The notes under the pieces are model-generated. The model was given only the letters and a program-made list of their open reading frames with translations, made no database searches and was not told the origin of the DNA. The position numbers were made by a program, and so were the translations under genes. Source: Candidatus Dependentiae bacterium (GTDB lineage: Bacteria > Babelota > Babeliae > Babelales > Vermiphilaceae). Taken from it: DNA of 64,000 nt. Location of the stretch: contig JAGQHQ010000001.1 of the NCBI GenBank assembly GCA_020431705.1, forward strand, positions 1-64,000. Direction: 5' to 3'. The first letter of the stretch is position 1. Every line of letters begins with the position of its first letter. This document shows positions 18,010 through 26,945 of the stretch, piece after piece.

Positions 18010-19626
18010 ATGAAACATACCGTCCGATTGCTCTGCGTGGTTGTTTTTTATTTTTCTTTTTTTATCACACATGCTAACACCACAGGACCATTAAGCGGTA
18101 AAACATTTTTACAACCACGTTCAGTTGGTACTAATGCAGCACGGGAATTGGTTGGATGGCGTCACTATATTAACAAAAAAACAGATAAATGGTTGTATGG
18201 TGCTTTTAACGTAACACCGGCGTACTCACACACATTCCGCCCAGCTCGTATTGCTGAATATTTTTTTGGTTGTGATACCATTACTATTTCTGGTAGCCAA
18301 GTTACCAATCGTGATACCAATCATATGCTAGCCGATTACTTTGGATTATCACCAACATTTTTTAGCACAGTAAAAATCAAACCAAAATTAAAAAATACTA
18401 GTATCGATCTTGATTTATACCTTGGATGTACATCTTTTTATGTTCGTATACTTGCGCCAATTAACTGGGCACGCTCAAACATTGAATTACATGAAATTGT
18501 TTCAAATAATGGAAATTCAACAGCATTTTCTGCATTGTATATGGATACAACAAGTATTACACCACCAGTCACATCGTTTACCGAAGCTATTCGAGGTAAT
18601 ATAACCTTTGGCGATCTAACTGAAGGATTAGATGTATGTAAAATTTCTGAATGTGCACGTAATGAGTTTCATGTTGCCGATGTGCATGTTGCTGCTGGAT
18701 GGAATTTTATAAGCCGCGAAACTGGACATGCGGGATTAAATCTTCGCTTCGTTGCACCAACAGGCAATCGCCCCACTGGTGAATATATGTTTGAACCAAT
18801 TGTAGGCAATGGCCACCATTGGGAGTTTGGTTTCGGGTTTACCGGACACGTGATGGTGTGGGAATATGGAGCAGATCGTTCTATTTCTCTATACACAGAT
18901 TTAAATATCACTCATTTATTTGATGCATGCCAACGCCGTTGTTTTGACATTTCCATTGATTGTTGTACTGATATGTGTAAACAGAATGTAAGTAATGTTG
19001 CCAGTAGATATATTTTAGTAAAAGAATTTGATGCGAATAATTACATTGGTAAGTTGGTACCACTTGCAAACAAAACAACCCTCAATTGTAATGTAAAAAC
19101 TGGTCTGCAGTTTGACTTTGTTTTTATGGTTGGTTATACCGGCCCAATGTTTAATTGGGATTTTGGCTATAATGGCTGGATACGCACTAAAGAAAGTATT
19201 TGCATTACCGATAAACTAGAAGAAAGTACCATTGGACTAAAAGGATTACAGAATGTTGATACTGGTGCTGGCAATAGCAATGCTACGCAAAGCAATGCAA
19301 CCATAAATGGCAACAATACTGGCGATGCAACACCAGGACTATTTGTCAACCAAGCAACATTAGTTGATGCAACTTCACCTATATTTCTAAAAAATACCGA
19401 CCTTGATCGTAAATCTGCAGCAAATCCACGCGCATTTACTCACAAATTATTCGCGTATATTGATTATCATCATGTAACACACACATGCCCATGGATTAAT
19501 ACATTTTTTATTGGTGCTGGTGGCGAAATAGAATTTGAAAGTGCACACCGACGCAGATTTACAAAACCTAACAAAAACTCACTTTCTCAATGGAGTTTAT
19601 GGCTAAAAACTGGCGTTGCCTTTTAA
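18010..19626 (+). CDS. outer-membrane beta-barrel protein, paralogue 5 (shortest, most diverged)
   Basis: 538-aa member. The ATG at 18010 gives a clean signal peptide (MKHTVRLLCVVVFYF, ending near His-Ala-Asn) and has AAGGGGGAG upstream; the in-frame ATG at 17953 would add 19 charged residues. Shared blocks are FLQPRSVGTNAARELVGW, MLADYFGLSPTFF, APTGNRPTGEYMFEPIVGN, GHHWEFG, DFGYNGW and AFTHKLF. The Cys-rich central block and the Cys-rich C-terminal loop are gone, and the protein ends with WLKTGVAF, a classic C-terminal Phe barrel signal. It ends the cluster; an ankyrin gene converges on it 12 bp away. Confidence 0.75.
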   Translation: MKHTVRLLCVVVFYFSFFITHANTTGPLSGKTFLQPRSVGTNAARELVGWRHYINKKTDKWLYGAFNVTPAYSHTFRPARIAEYFFGCDTITISGSQVTNRDTNHMLADYFGLSPTFFSTVKIKPKLKNTSIDLDLYLGCTSFYVRILAPINWARSNIELHEIVSNNGNSTAFSALYMDTTSITPPVTSFTEAIRGNITFGDLTEGLDVCKISECARNEFHVADVHVAAGWNFISRETGHAGLNLRFVAPTGNRPTGEYMFEPIVGNGHHWEFGFGFTGHVMVWEYGADRSISLYTDLNITHLFDACQRRCFDISIDCCTDMCKQNVSNVASRYILVKEFDANNYIGKLVPLANKTTLNCNVKTGLQFDFVFMVGYTGPMFNWDFGYNGWIRTKESICITDKLEESTIGLKGLQNVDTGAGNSNATQSNATINGNNTGDATPGLFVNQATLVDATSPIFLKNTDLDRKSAANPRAFTHKLFAYIDYHHVTHTCPWINTFFIGAGGEIEFESAHRRRFTKPNKNSLSQWSLWLKTGVAF

Positions 19627-19638
19627 TACGATATGTAT

Positions 19639-20439
19639 TTATGAACCAGTAATAAACTTCCAAATCAAATTTCCTAAACCAAGAGGGTGTCTTTCCTCTT
19701 CTTTTCTTTTTGCTTCAAAATTTTTTTCTATAAAATATTCTGAAAATTCTGCCCACTGTTTTTGTTGAGCCTCTTCTTCTACTTCTTTATTTTCTGATAT
19801 CATATTATAAAATCTACTATCACTAAAGTACGTTTCCCAATAAGCATGTGCTTCATCTGGCTTTGGCACATACCATTTGCGACTATAATTTTTCTCACCA
19901 TTTTTTTTCTTTATTTTCATAATAAGCGGCACTATATGCTGCTTGGAAATATCAGTTATTTTTTTTTCACGTAAATTACTGAGTACTTCTTCTACACTAC
20001 ATTCTTTTTTACACTCAATTGTGTAGTATAGATCGTCAACAGGAAATTTTTCTATTGGATAATGCCTAAGCAGTGCCAAATAAACAGCAGTCTGCACTCT
20101 TTTATCATGCAGGGCAAAATCAAGTGCAGTACGTCCACGAAAATCTTTTTGCCTCACATATGTTTTTATTTTTCTTACATCACCATTAACTTGCTGGCTA
20201 TATTGCTTAACGTGATTAATAACACTATTTATATCTGACGATCGCACCGCATTAATAAGTGGTGTAGTATATACAAAATTTTTGTCTTCTTGTTTCCACT
20301 GCCTCAATTGTTGTACCGTAACTCCCTCACTATCTTCTTGCATAGCAAAAAAATTAGAAGTAGCACCCATACAAACAACTAACAAAAAAAAATAAATACA
20401 ACCGAACACATTTCTATGGCAACACAAAAAATAACACAT
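19639..20439 (-). CDS. exported ankyrin-repeat protein
   Basis: 266 aa. An N-terminal hydrophobic segment (about residues 8-28) looks like a signal peptide. Residues about 55-130 carry ankyrin-like helices, with TPLINAVRSSDINSVINHV and RGRTALDFALHD, the TPLh/TALDxA pattern that starts ankyrin repeats. The rest is Lys/Glu-rich and unassigned, with an acidic helix (KEVEEEAQQKQ) near residue 225. The ATG at 20439 has AAAGGGA 9 nt upstream and is preferred over a TTG at 20448. Ankyrin repeats mediate protein binding and are common in effectors of intracellular bacteria; an effector role is inference. Confidence 0.7.
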   Translation of the reverse strand: MCYFLCCHRNVFGCIYFFLLVVCMGATSNFFAMQEDSEGVTVQQLRQWKQEDKNFVYTTPLINAVRSSDINSVINHVKQYSQQVNGDVRKIKTYVRQKDFRGRTALDFALHDKRVQTAVYLALLRHYPIEKFPVDDLYYTIECKKECSVEEVLSNLREKKITDISKQHIVPLIMKIKKKNGEKNYSRKWYVPKPDEAHAYWETYFSDSRFYNMISENKEVEEEAQQKQWAEFSEYFIEKNFEAKRKEEERHPLGLGNLIWKFITGS

Positions 20440-20592
20440 AGTAAACAATCCCTTTTAGTTAAAAACCTTTTTTGGGTATCGAGTATACCACGAAAATCAA
20501 AAATGTATTTTTCTGTTGCATTGTATCATCAACCTTTGTAACCTGATCAGTGTTATTAAACATGTATGTGTTTACCATAAAAAGGAGACTCC

Positions 20593-21063
20593 ATGAAAAA
20601 TATATGCAAAGTAATACTCGTCGCACTTAGTGTTGCATTAACAGTAAGTTCAACATCCTGTGTTCACTGGAATTGGCAATGGGGCAAAGGAACTGATGGC
20701 ATAAAACATGAAAAGATGATTATCAGAAAACGTGTTGGCCAAGAAGTAGAAATTGAAGTTAAGCGCGGTAAACGTGGTTATTCGTGGCGCATGGTCAGAG
20801 AACCAAACCCAACGATACTTAAATTTGATGAGAAAGATACACCGCGTAGCAAACGTGCCCGTAGTGAATACGAGTGGGAATATGATGCTGTAGAGCCAGG
20901 TACCACATGGGTTGTGTTAGAGCAAATGGATGAGAATAACAAAGTAATTGCACGTAGAGAATACAAAATTGTTATATCACCTCGCAAAGGCGGCGGTATG
21001 AAAGCAACTGAAATTCCTCAAAAAACTAATAAAGCACAGTACGGCATACAAAAAATACGTTAA
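20593..21063 (+). CDS. exported chagasin-like (I42-type) protein
   Basis: 156 aa with a hydrophobic signal region to about residue 23. The body resembles chagasin-type cysteine-protease inhibitors. A VGQEVEIEV strand comes first, then a loop with RGYSW (chagasin loop NxTTGYxW), and later WEYDAVEPGTTWVVL followed by a final REYKIVISP strand, the order G-x-x-v-x-i, GYxW, aGxxxl, y-x-v of the family. The usual NPTTG part of the first loop is not kept. A Cys at residue 23 follows Ser-Thr-Ser, a poor lipobox. AAAAGGAG precedes the ATG. If right, it could inhibit papain-like proteases of host or self. Confidence 0.45.
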   Translation: MKNICKVILVALSVALTVSSTSCVHWNWQWGKGTDGIKHEKMIIRKRVGQEVEIEVKRGKRGYSWRMVREPNPTILKFDEKDTPRSKRARSEYEWEYDAVEPGTTWVVLEQMDENNKVIARREYKIVISPRKGGGMKATEIPQKTNKAQYGIQKIR

Positions 21064-21139
21064 TGTAATACGCATAATAACATAGGAATATTCAAGGCCC
21101 CCATAGCATGAAGGCTTTTCTTTATATACTTGCTACATA

Positions 21140-21388
21140 CTATTTAGTACGCCTTTTATGAATATAATCAACAACTTCGTCTACATTATGAAAACGCTCG
21201 GCATCCTCTTCACCAATCTTCATGCCAAATACATCTTCTAGTTTTAAAACAATTTCTACCATATCAAGTGAATCAGCACCCAAATCATGAAACTCTGATG
21301 CCTCTTGAATATCCTCTTTACTCACATGCAACTGCTCCATGACAATTGCAGCTACTTTTTCCATTGTATCATTTTTATCAAATTCCAT
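21140..21388 (-). CDS. acpP: acyl carrier protein
   Basis: 82-aa acyl carrier protein. The DLGADSLDMVEIV motif contains the Ser that carries 4'-phosphopantetheine. The start codon overlaps the fabD stop codon by one base (TAATG), so the two are translationally coupled. It would carry acyl chains for fatty-acid and phospholipid synthesis, with plsX a likely user. Confidence 0.95.
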   Translation of the reverse strand: MEFDKNDTMEKVAAIVMEQLHVSKEDIQEASEFHDLGADSLDMVEIVLKLEDVFGMKIGEEDAERFHNVDEVVDYIHKRRTK

Positions 21389-22320
21389 TATTCTTCACCT
21401 AATATCATTTGTAATTGCTCAAGATCAGACTTCGTATTAATCGCTACTGTTTGTATATCAGGATACCGCTGATTGAACAAGCTCGTCATTTGTTTTCCTG
21501 GTCCAACTTCAATAACCAAATCACACTCTGCGAGTAATTCCATGCTTTGTACCAAAAGAACTGGCTGATGAAATTGTGCGATAACTTTTTCTTTAATATC
21601 ATCACCACTGCTTGTCTTCTGTGCATCAGCATTGGTAATAATCGGAATGGTGGCATCTTTAAAATCAATTTTTTCTAAATACATTTTGATACTAGCTACA
21701 ACTGGCTGCATTAATGGCGAGTGTAATCCAATAGCAATGCTCTCATTTTTTATTTTTATGCCATTCTCACGCCTCACCACATCACTCAAACGTACAACTG
21801 CAGGTGTATGTCCAGCAACTATGTGTTGTGTTGCCGATTCATACACGGCTATATGCACAAACTCTTTCTTTGAGCTCGTATCCTTACATGCTTTTTCTAT
21901 GATCTTTGAAGAAGAACCAGTAATACGCAGCACAGAAACATCCAAATCACTCAATAGCTCTTGATAAAGAGTGGCATATTTATTGAGTAAATACAACCCA
22001 TCAGGCAAACTTAAACTACCCGCAGCGTGTAACGCAGCATATTCGCCAGCATTATATCCCAGCACAATATCTGGTTGAACATCACGATCTTTTAATACTG
22101 CCCACAATGCAGAACTAACCAAAAAAAGTGATGTATATGCATTGTTTAACCCATTAATTTCAGCATCTGACGATGCAAAACACAATTTCACAAAATTAAT
22201 ATCCAAACAGCTTGACGCTTCTTCAAAATATTCCTGCATAATACGAGAGTTGTCATAGAGCTCCTTGCCCATACCAACAAACTGACTTCCTTGTGGAGGA
22301 AATAGCATTCCTATTTTCAT
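21388..22320 (-). CDS. fabD: malonyl-CoA:ACP transacylase homologue lacking the catalytic Ser
   Basis: 310-aa FabD homologue. The N-terminus MKIGMLFPPQGSQFVGMG matches FPGQGSQxxGMG of the family, and His near residue 200 in GLHSPLMQPV matches the catalytic His motif. The nucleophile elbow GHSxGE reads GYNAGE: codon 90 (22051-22053) is AAT, Asn instead of Ser. The Arg that binds the malonyl carboxylate also seems to be Lys. As read, the protein cannot form the acyl-Ser intermediate. The ATG at 22320 has GAGG 7 nt upstream, better than the TTG at 22338. It lies between gltX and acpP in one operon. Either the function has changed (for instance an ACP-binding scaffold) or catalysis is lost. Confidence 0.85.
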   Translation of the reverse strand: MKIGMLFPPQGSQFVGMGKELYDNSRIMQEYFEEASSCLDINFVKLCFASSDAEINGLNNAYTSLFLVSSALWAVLKDRDVQPDIVLGYNAGEYAALHAAGSLSLPDGLYLLNKYATLYQELLSDLDVSVLRITGSSSKIIEKACKDTSSKKEFVHIAVYESATQHIVAGHTPAVVRLSDVVRRENGIKIKNESIAIGLHSPLMQPVVASIKMYLEKIDFKDATIPIITNADAQKTSSGDDIKEKVIAQFHQPVLLVQSMELLAECDLVIEVGPGKQMTSLFNQRYPDIQTVAINTKSDLEQLQMILGEE

Positions 22321-22347
22321 ACACAACCTCACTCTCAAGTTTTGTAG

Positions 22348-23802
22348 TTATTTTTTTATTTGTATGCTATATAACTTTTTCAGGCGATCAATTGTCTCTT
22401 GTTTACCTAGTGTAGCAACCAAATCAAATACTCCAGGTCCAGAACTTGTACCAAGCAAAGCTATACGTATCGGTTGAGCAAGCATCACCAGTTTAACATT
22501 TAATTGTTTTGCCATATTTTTAATCGCTTGTGATACTAGTTCTATTGTAAATGGATCAACTGCCTCAAGTATTGCAATGATACTGACTAAATGAGTTCGT
22601 ATAGCAGGTGTAATCCACTCTTCTAACGCATCAACATCAAAAGATGATGGTGCACTGTGAACAGAAATAATTGACTGTACAATCTCAGCAACTGTTTTTA
22701 CACGTTCTTTATAAATATCAATAAGTGCATATCGCTGCTGCTCAGAAAAATACGGTGTCTTTTTTTCTACGGCAGGATCAATATCTGCTATTATGAGATT
22801 CAAAAGAGCTTGTGCAGACATCTCACGCATATATACACCATTTAACCAATCAAGTTTTTCTTGATCAAATCGCGCACCACATTTGCCAACATTTTTAAGT
22901 TCAAACAGACCAATCATTTCTTGTTTAGAAAATTTTTCTTGGTCACCATGCGCCCAACCAAGCCGTGCCAAGTAGTTAATCAACGCTTGAGGTAAATAAC
23001 CATTCTGGCGATATTCTAACGTTGATGTTGCTGCGTCTCGCTTACTTAATCTATTGCCGCTAGGACCTAAAATTAATGGTAAATGTGCAAATTGTGGTAC
23101 AGCATACCCACATGCTTGATACAGCAGTATTTGTTTTGGTGTGTTTGAAATGTGATCTTCACCACGAATAACATGCGATATCTGCATATCATGGTCATCA
23201 ACAACCACGACAAAATTATACATTGGTTGCCCATCTGAGCGTGTAATAATAAAATCATCTAATTGCTCTACATCAAACGTCACCTCACCCCTGATTAAAT
23301 CAGTAAAAGCTATTGGTCCTTTTTCAAATGGCAACTTAAAACGCACGACAAAAGGTTTATTTCCTCCTGCCTGTCCATTTATATTGAATGATTTCGAAAA
23401 AATTGTATCGAGAGATAAGCAATACCGATCATACTTGTTATCGTACAGAGACTCATTGCCACGTTCTCTGTTCCGCTGAGCAACTTCTTCAGGTGTACAA
23501 TAGCATTTATATGCTTTACCCTCTTGTATAAGTATTTCAATAATTTTTTTGTGATGAGAAATACGCTCAGATTGCACAATGGGTATTTCATCAAACACGA
23601 TACCGGCCCATTTGAGCGACTCTATAATTGAATCAGTGTATACTGCCTTTGAACGTTCTCGATCTGTATCCTCGATGCGAAGCAATAATTTACCGTTGTT
23701 ATGTCGTGCAAAAAGCTCGTTAAATAATGCAGTGCGCAAACCACCAATGTGTAAATCACCCGTTGGTGATGGTGCAAAACGCACTCTAATGTTGTTATTC
23801 AT
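22348..23802 (-). CDS. gltX: glutamyl-tRNA synthetase
   Basis: Class I aminoacyl-tRNA synthetase charging tRNA-Glu. The HIGH-type motif is SPTGDLHIGGLRTALFN near residue 12 and the KMSKS-type motif is RLSKRDAATS near 260. A CYCTPEE segment is present in the zinc-binding region. Length 484 aa is normal. The ATG at 23802 lies 3 nt after the stop of the upstream gene, suggesting coupling; an in-frame start 45 nt upstream would only add residues before the conserved start. Whether it also charges tRNA-Gln depends on a GlnRS or GatCAB elsewhere. Confidence 0.96.
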   Translation of the reverse strand: MNNNIRVRFAPSPTGDLHIGGLRTALFNELFARHNNGKLLLRIEDTDRERSKAVYTDSIIESLKWAGIVFDEIPIVQSERISHHKKIIEILIQEGKAYKCYCTPEEVAQRNRERGNESLYDNKYDRYCLSLDTIFSKSFNINGQAGGNKPFVVRFKLPFEKGPIAFTDLIRGEVTFDVEQLDDFIITRSDGQPMYNFVVVVDDHDMQISHVIRGEDHISNTPKQILLYQACGYAVPQFAHLPLILGPSGNRLSKRDAATSTLEYRQNGYLPQALINYLARLGWAHGDQEKFSKQEMIGLFELKNVGKCGARFDQEKLDWLNGVYMREMSAQALLNLIIADIDPAVEKKTPYFSEQQRYALIDIYKERVKTVAEIVQSIISVHSAPSSFDVDALEEWITPAIRTHLVSIIAILEAVDPFTIELVSQAIKNMAKQLNVKLVMLAQPIRIALLGTSSGPGVFDLVATLGKQETIDRLKKLYSIQIKK

Positions 23803-23804
23803 AA

Positions 23805-24503
23805 TTAAGCAATTTGTTGTAGTTTTTGTTCTGCTAGCAATGCCCACATTGAACTTGCTTTTGGATCATCAGTTTTAAATTTTATGATTAACTCTTGCCA
23901 CACCTTTTGTGCTTGATCAACATTATTATTTATCCAATGATCATAACCAAGATAATAATAGGCTTGATCAGCATTTTTATTGTTTTGATCGTAAGCCAGT
24001 ACTTGTAATTCCTGACGAGCCTCACGCTGCATAGCTATGTTTGTACTGTCTAGTTTAAGTAGTGCGCGTTTGGTTTTATACAGATTAGCCACTGGATTAG
24101 CCGAAGAAAATATGTCAATCATCTGACTCACCAACTCAAGTGCTTCTTGCTTTTTATTGTCCATTATAAGAGCATCTGCTTGCAACCCCAAAAAGAATGG
24201 CCCTATGTTGGTACTACTATGGCGCTCATAACCAAGCTTACACACCATTACAACCTCAGACCACGCCTCATCAGATCCTTCAAATGCTCGTTGATATTCT
24301 TGCAAACATTCTGCAAAAGCTTTTTGTGCAGCCCGCTCACCATTCATTTTCCAAGAACGATATAAATAAAAACTCCCAATCATAGCACTAGCTAAAAACA
24401 GTAGAATAACTGCTTCTTTTACATATTTAGTTGATTTTGCTTGCTGCACTTTTGGCACAAAAATATACTTATAAATCTGTTGTATTGCTTCTTTTACCGT
24501 CAT
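23805..24503 (-). CDS. YfgM-like membrane-anchored TPR protein
   Basis: 232 aa: a short cytoplasmic N-terminus, one transmembrane helix at about residues 29-46, and a helical repeat domain. Segments such as ADALIMDNKKQEALELV and ADQAYYYLGYDHWIN look like tetratricopeptide repeats, the layout of YfgM (ancillary SecYEG translocon chaperone) and related proteins. AGGAG precedes the ATG. It starts the operon with gltX, fabD and acpP. The YfgM assignment is by architecture, not by residue-level match. Confidence 0.65.
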   Translation of the reverse strand: MTVKEAIQQIYKYIFVPKVQQAKSTKYVKEAVILLFLASAMIGSFYLYRSWKMNGERAAQKAFAECLQEYQRAFEGSDEAWSEVVMVCKLGYERHSSTNIGPFFLGLQADALIMDNKKQEALELVSQMIDIFSSANPVANLYKTKRALLKLDSTNIAMQREARQELQVLAYDQNNKNADQAYYYLGYDHWINNNVDQAQKVWQELIIKFKTDDPKASSMWALLAEQKLQQIA

Positions 24504-24658
24504 AATCCGCTCCTGCTAAAAATGTAATGCACGTCACAAGCACATAAAAAGTCTATTTTATAAATGACCAAGATATTTGCATTAACGCACATAGAGGTTT
24601 TATCCTAAGCACTATTTAGTCTACTATAGCATAAAGCGTATTAATGGCCAACTAGCAG

Positions 24659-25471
24659 CTATTTTGCGCTATCATTCTCTTCCATTTCAGCTACGTGGCA
24701 AACCGTTCCTTGATCGGCCAAGAATTGCCTTATTTTTTTAGGAAGAGATTTTTTAGAGCTCAACTGATGGGTAACCATTTGCTCTGGATTTCTACCTTCA
24801 TTGTAGACATTAACTATTTTTTTTTGCTCTGCAAGTTGTTGTTTAAAATTGTCAAAAAAAAGCGTTGATTTAATAATTTTTTTCCAATCACAGTTTTTGC
24901 ATTCGATCCATACTGTATCAATAGGTTTACCAGCGCTATCGAACTTTTGAGCAATAATATCAAATTCACGGGAAATAGATTTTTTTTCCTGGCCAGAATA
25001 CACCAACGCCGAACTCTCTGCACTTATGATAAAGTTGAATCCTTGAACATCATAACCATTATCATAGAGATTGAGCGCTCGCTCGAACTCATACTCAATA
25101 CCCTTAATGCTACTCTCATTATCAAAAAATATTGCCTTAACATACATCCAAAATGCACGAGAAAACCCAGGAACACTGTATAAATGAGTGATAGCACGTC
25201 CAATTAGCTGGGCTTTATTCTGCGGTATACAATCAATTTGATCTTCTTTACATTCTTTTAAAGTAGTATCAATATTTCCAATCGTTACTCGTCGTTTACT
25301 GAAAAAATGTTTGTATCTTTTTTGTAAAAACAAGCAACGAGAAAGCAGCATTGTAACCGATCTTCGATAAAAACGACCACAAGGAAAATAACGCGCAGGT
25401 GCGTATATAGCGCTCATTAAAAGTATACACAGTAAAAAATAATGTGGCCTCAACACAGCAAACCATTTCAC
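24659..25471 (-). CDS. putative exported PD-(D/E)XK nuclease-like protein
   Basis: 270 aa, no named family recognised. An N-terminal hydrophobic segment (about residues 9-25) is a signal peptide or anchor. The domain at about 115-215 has the order expected of a restriction-endonuclease-like fold. A helix with Glu (KGIEYEFERALNLYDNGYDV) is followed by a strand with Asp (SREFDIIAQ) and then WIECKN, giving E...D-19-ExK. A further helix with QLAEQKKIV follows, as in related folds. AAGGTG lies before the ATG. It is downstream of plsX by 67 bp on the same strand. An exported nuclease is unusual; alternatively the domain stays cytoplasmic behind an anchor, or catalysis is lost. Confidence 0.5.
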   Translation of the reverse strand: MKWFAVLRPHYFLLCILLMSAIYAPARYFPCGRFYRRSVTMLLSRCLFLQKRYKHFFSKRRVTIGNIDTTLKECKEDQIDCIPQNKAQLIGRAITHLYSVPGFSRAFWMYVKAIFFDNESSIKGIEYEFERALNLYDNGYDVQGFNFIISAESSALVYSGQEKKSISREFDIIAQKFDSAGKPIDTVWIECKNCDWKKIIKSTLFFDNFKQQLAEQKKIVNVYNEGRNPEQMVTHQLSSKKSLPKKIRQFLADQGTVCHVAEMEENDSAK

Positions 25472-25538
25472 CTTATTTCAATATTTTTTTATATAGCTAG
25501 GTACATATTAAGCACACATATAGTAGTAGCACAAAGTA

Positions 25539-26609
25539 TTATTGTAAACGCAACACCGATTTTACGGTACGTTTGAGCAAAGAAGAATCTTCATAGTGCA
25601 AGCTATGGTTTTTTAATGCAATTGCTAGTTGCGCATTAAATTGCGTTACAAACTTTTGCTTAACAAGCTCATGCGCGCGCAACAATGCATTCTCTATCGC
25701 CAGTGCATTTGAACACCCATGTGCAACCAGCAATGGGGCATTAACTCCCAAAAGGAGTGACGCTCCCGTATGTTGATAATCAGCTTTACGCTTAATTTTT
25801 TTGAAAATATGTCTATTTAGTGCAAACAATATTTTTCGCCACCATGAAAGTTTTTTTATTTCTTCTTGCATCCAACTTTTTGCAGCCTTCATAGTGCCTT
25901 GAATTGCTTTAAGCATAACATTACCCGCAAATCCATCACACACCAAAACGTCTGCTGCAGTATCAAATAAATCGCGTGCCTCGACATTGCCAATAAAATT
26001 CAGTGACGATTGCTCAAGCAATTGGTACGCTGTTCTAACAACCTGCGAACCTTTGTAAGCTTCAGAACCATTTGAAAGTAAAGAAATACGAGGATTTTGT
26101 ATATTTTTTGTTAATGAAACATATACATGCCCCATCAACGCAAATTGGTATAAATACTGCGGCTTACAATCAGTATTGGCACCCAAATCAAGACAAAAAA
26201 GAGATCCATTTTTTGTTGGCAAAAACTCCCCCAACGCCGGACGATAAACTCCTGAAACTCGTTGCAAAATGAGCGTACCACCAATAAGCGCTGCGCCAGA
26301 ATTACCAGCAGTTACTACTGCATAAACTTCCCCATTGCGCACTGCGTGCAAAGCTCGAACAAGCGAAGCATCTTTTTGCTTGATAATACTTGTAGTTGGC
26401 ACATCATCCATTCTAATTTGTCCAGCACAATGAACAACTTTTATAGGAAGCTTCTTCCGCCACGCGGGATAGAAGGTATTTAAAATCGGAATAATTTGTG
26501 CTTCATCACCAAACAAAGAAACATACACACCTTTTTTGGAGGCATTAATAGCACCAATAACTGTTTCACGTGGCGCATAATCACCGCCCATGGCATCTAG
26601 TGCTATCAT
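25539..26609 (-). CDS. plsX: phosphate acyltransferase PlsX
   Basis: 356-aa peripheral enzyme making acyl-phosphate from acyl-ACP, the first step of the PlsX/PlsY phospholipid route. Family marks: IALDAMGGDYAPRETV at the N-terminus, a VVTAGNSGAAL block, LDLGANTDCKP, FIGNVEARDLF, and DGFAGNVMLKA. The ATG follows AAGGGGA. rpmF lies 18 bp upstream on the same strand, the usual rpmF-plsX pairing. The next steps (PlsY, PlsC) are not in this window. Confidence 0.96.
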   Translation of the reverse strand: MIALDAMGGDYAPRETVIGAINASKKGVYVSLFGDEAQIIPILNTFYPAWRKKLPIKVVHCAGQIRMDDVPTTSIIKQKDASLVRALHAVRNGEVYAVVTAGNSGAALIGGTLILQRVSGVYRPALGEFLPTKNGSLFCLDLGANTDCKPQYLYQFALMGHVYVSLTKNIQNPRISLLSNGSEAYKGSQVVRTAYQLLEQSSLNFIGNVEARDLFDTAADVLVCDGFAGNVMLKAIQGTMKAAKSWMQEEIKKLSWWRKILFALNRHIFKKIKRKADYQHTGASLLLGVNAPLLVAHGCSNALAIENALLRAHELVKQKFVTQFNAQLAIALKNHSLHYEDSSLLKRTVKSVLRLQ

Positions 26610-26627
26610 GAAATGTCCCCTTAAAAA

Positions 26628-26945
26628 CTATTGCTCTTCTTCTTTAGACTGCTCCGCCACTGAAGCCGACGCTTTGTGCTCTTCCGCTGCTGCCTGCATT
26701 GCCTGCTGCGTTGCTTGCCGACGAGCTTGCTGCGCCTGACGACTCTCAGAGCGTTTAAGCGCACGTTCTGATTTAGTTGCAAGAATTTTTGTACCTTTAT
26801 AGTATCCACACGCTTTACAAATCACATGTGGCGCAATAAATTCCTGACAATTATGACACTGAGTAAATGCTTGTTGCTTTATGCCCTTATTGGCATGGCG
26901 CTTATCCCTGCGCGATCGGGAAGTCTTACGCTTTGGTACTGGCAT
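26628..26945 (-). CDS. rpmF: ribosomal protein bL32 with C-terminal extension
   Basis: Large-subunit protein bL32. The first ~55 residues (MPVPKRKTSRSRRDKR onward) match the family, with a four-Cys zinc ribbon at Cys30, Cys33, Cys43 and Cys46. The usual length is 55-65 aa; this one has 105. The added ~50 residues are rich in Ala, Gln, Glu, Arg and Ser, helical in character, and unrelated to known bL32. AAGGA precedes the ATG. It is in one operon with plsX. Confidence 0.94.
   Translation of the reverse strand: MPVPKRKTSRSRRDKRHANKGIKQQAFTQCHNCQEFIAPHVICKACGYYKGTKILATKSERALKRSESRQAQQARRQATQQAMQAAAEEHKASASVAEQSKEEEQ

Noticed and set aside
20593-20665. Lipoprotein signal in the chagasin-like protein
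   Set aside because: The residues before Cys23 (Ser-Thr-Ser) do not fit a lipobox; ordinary export is as likely.
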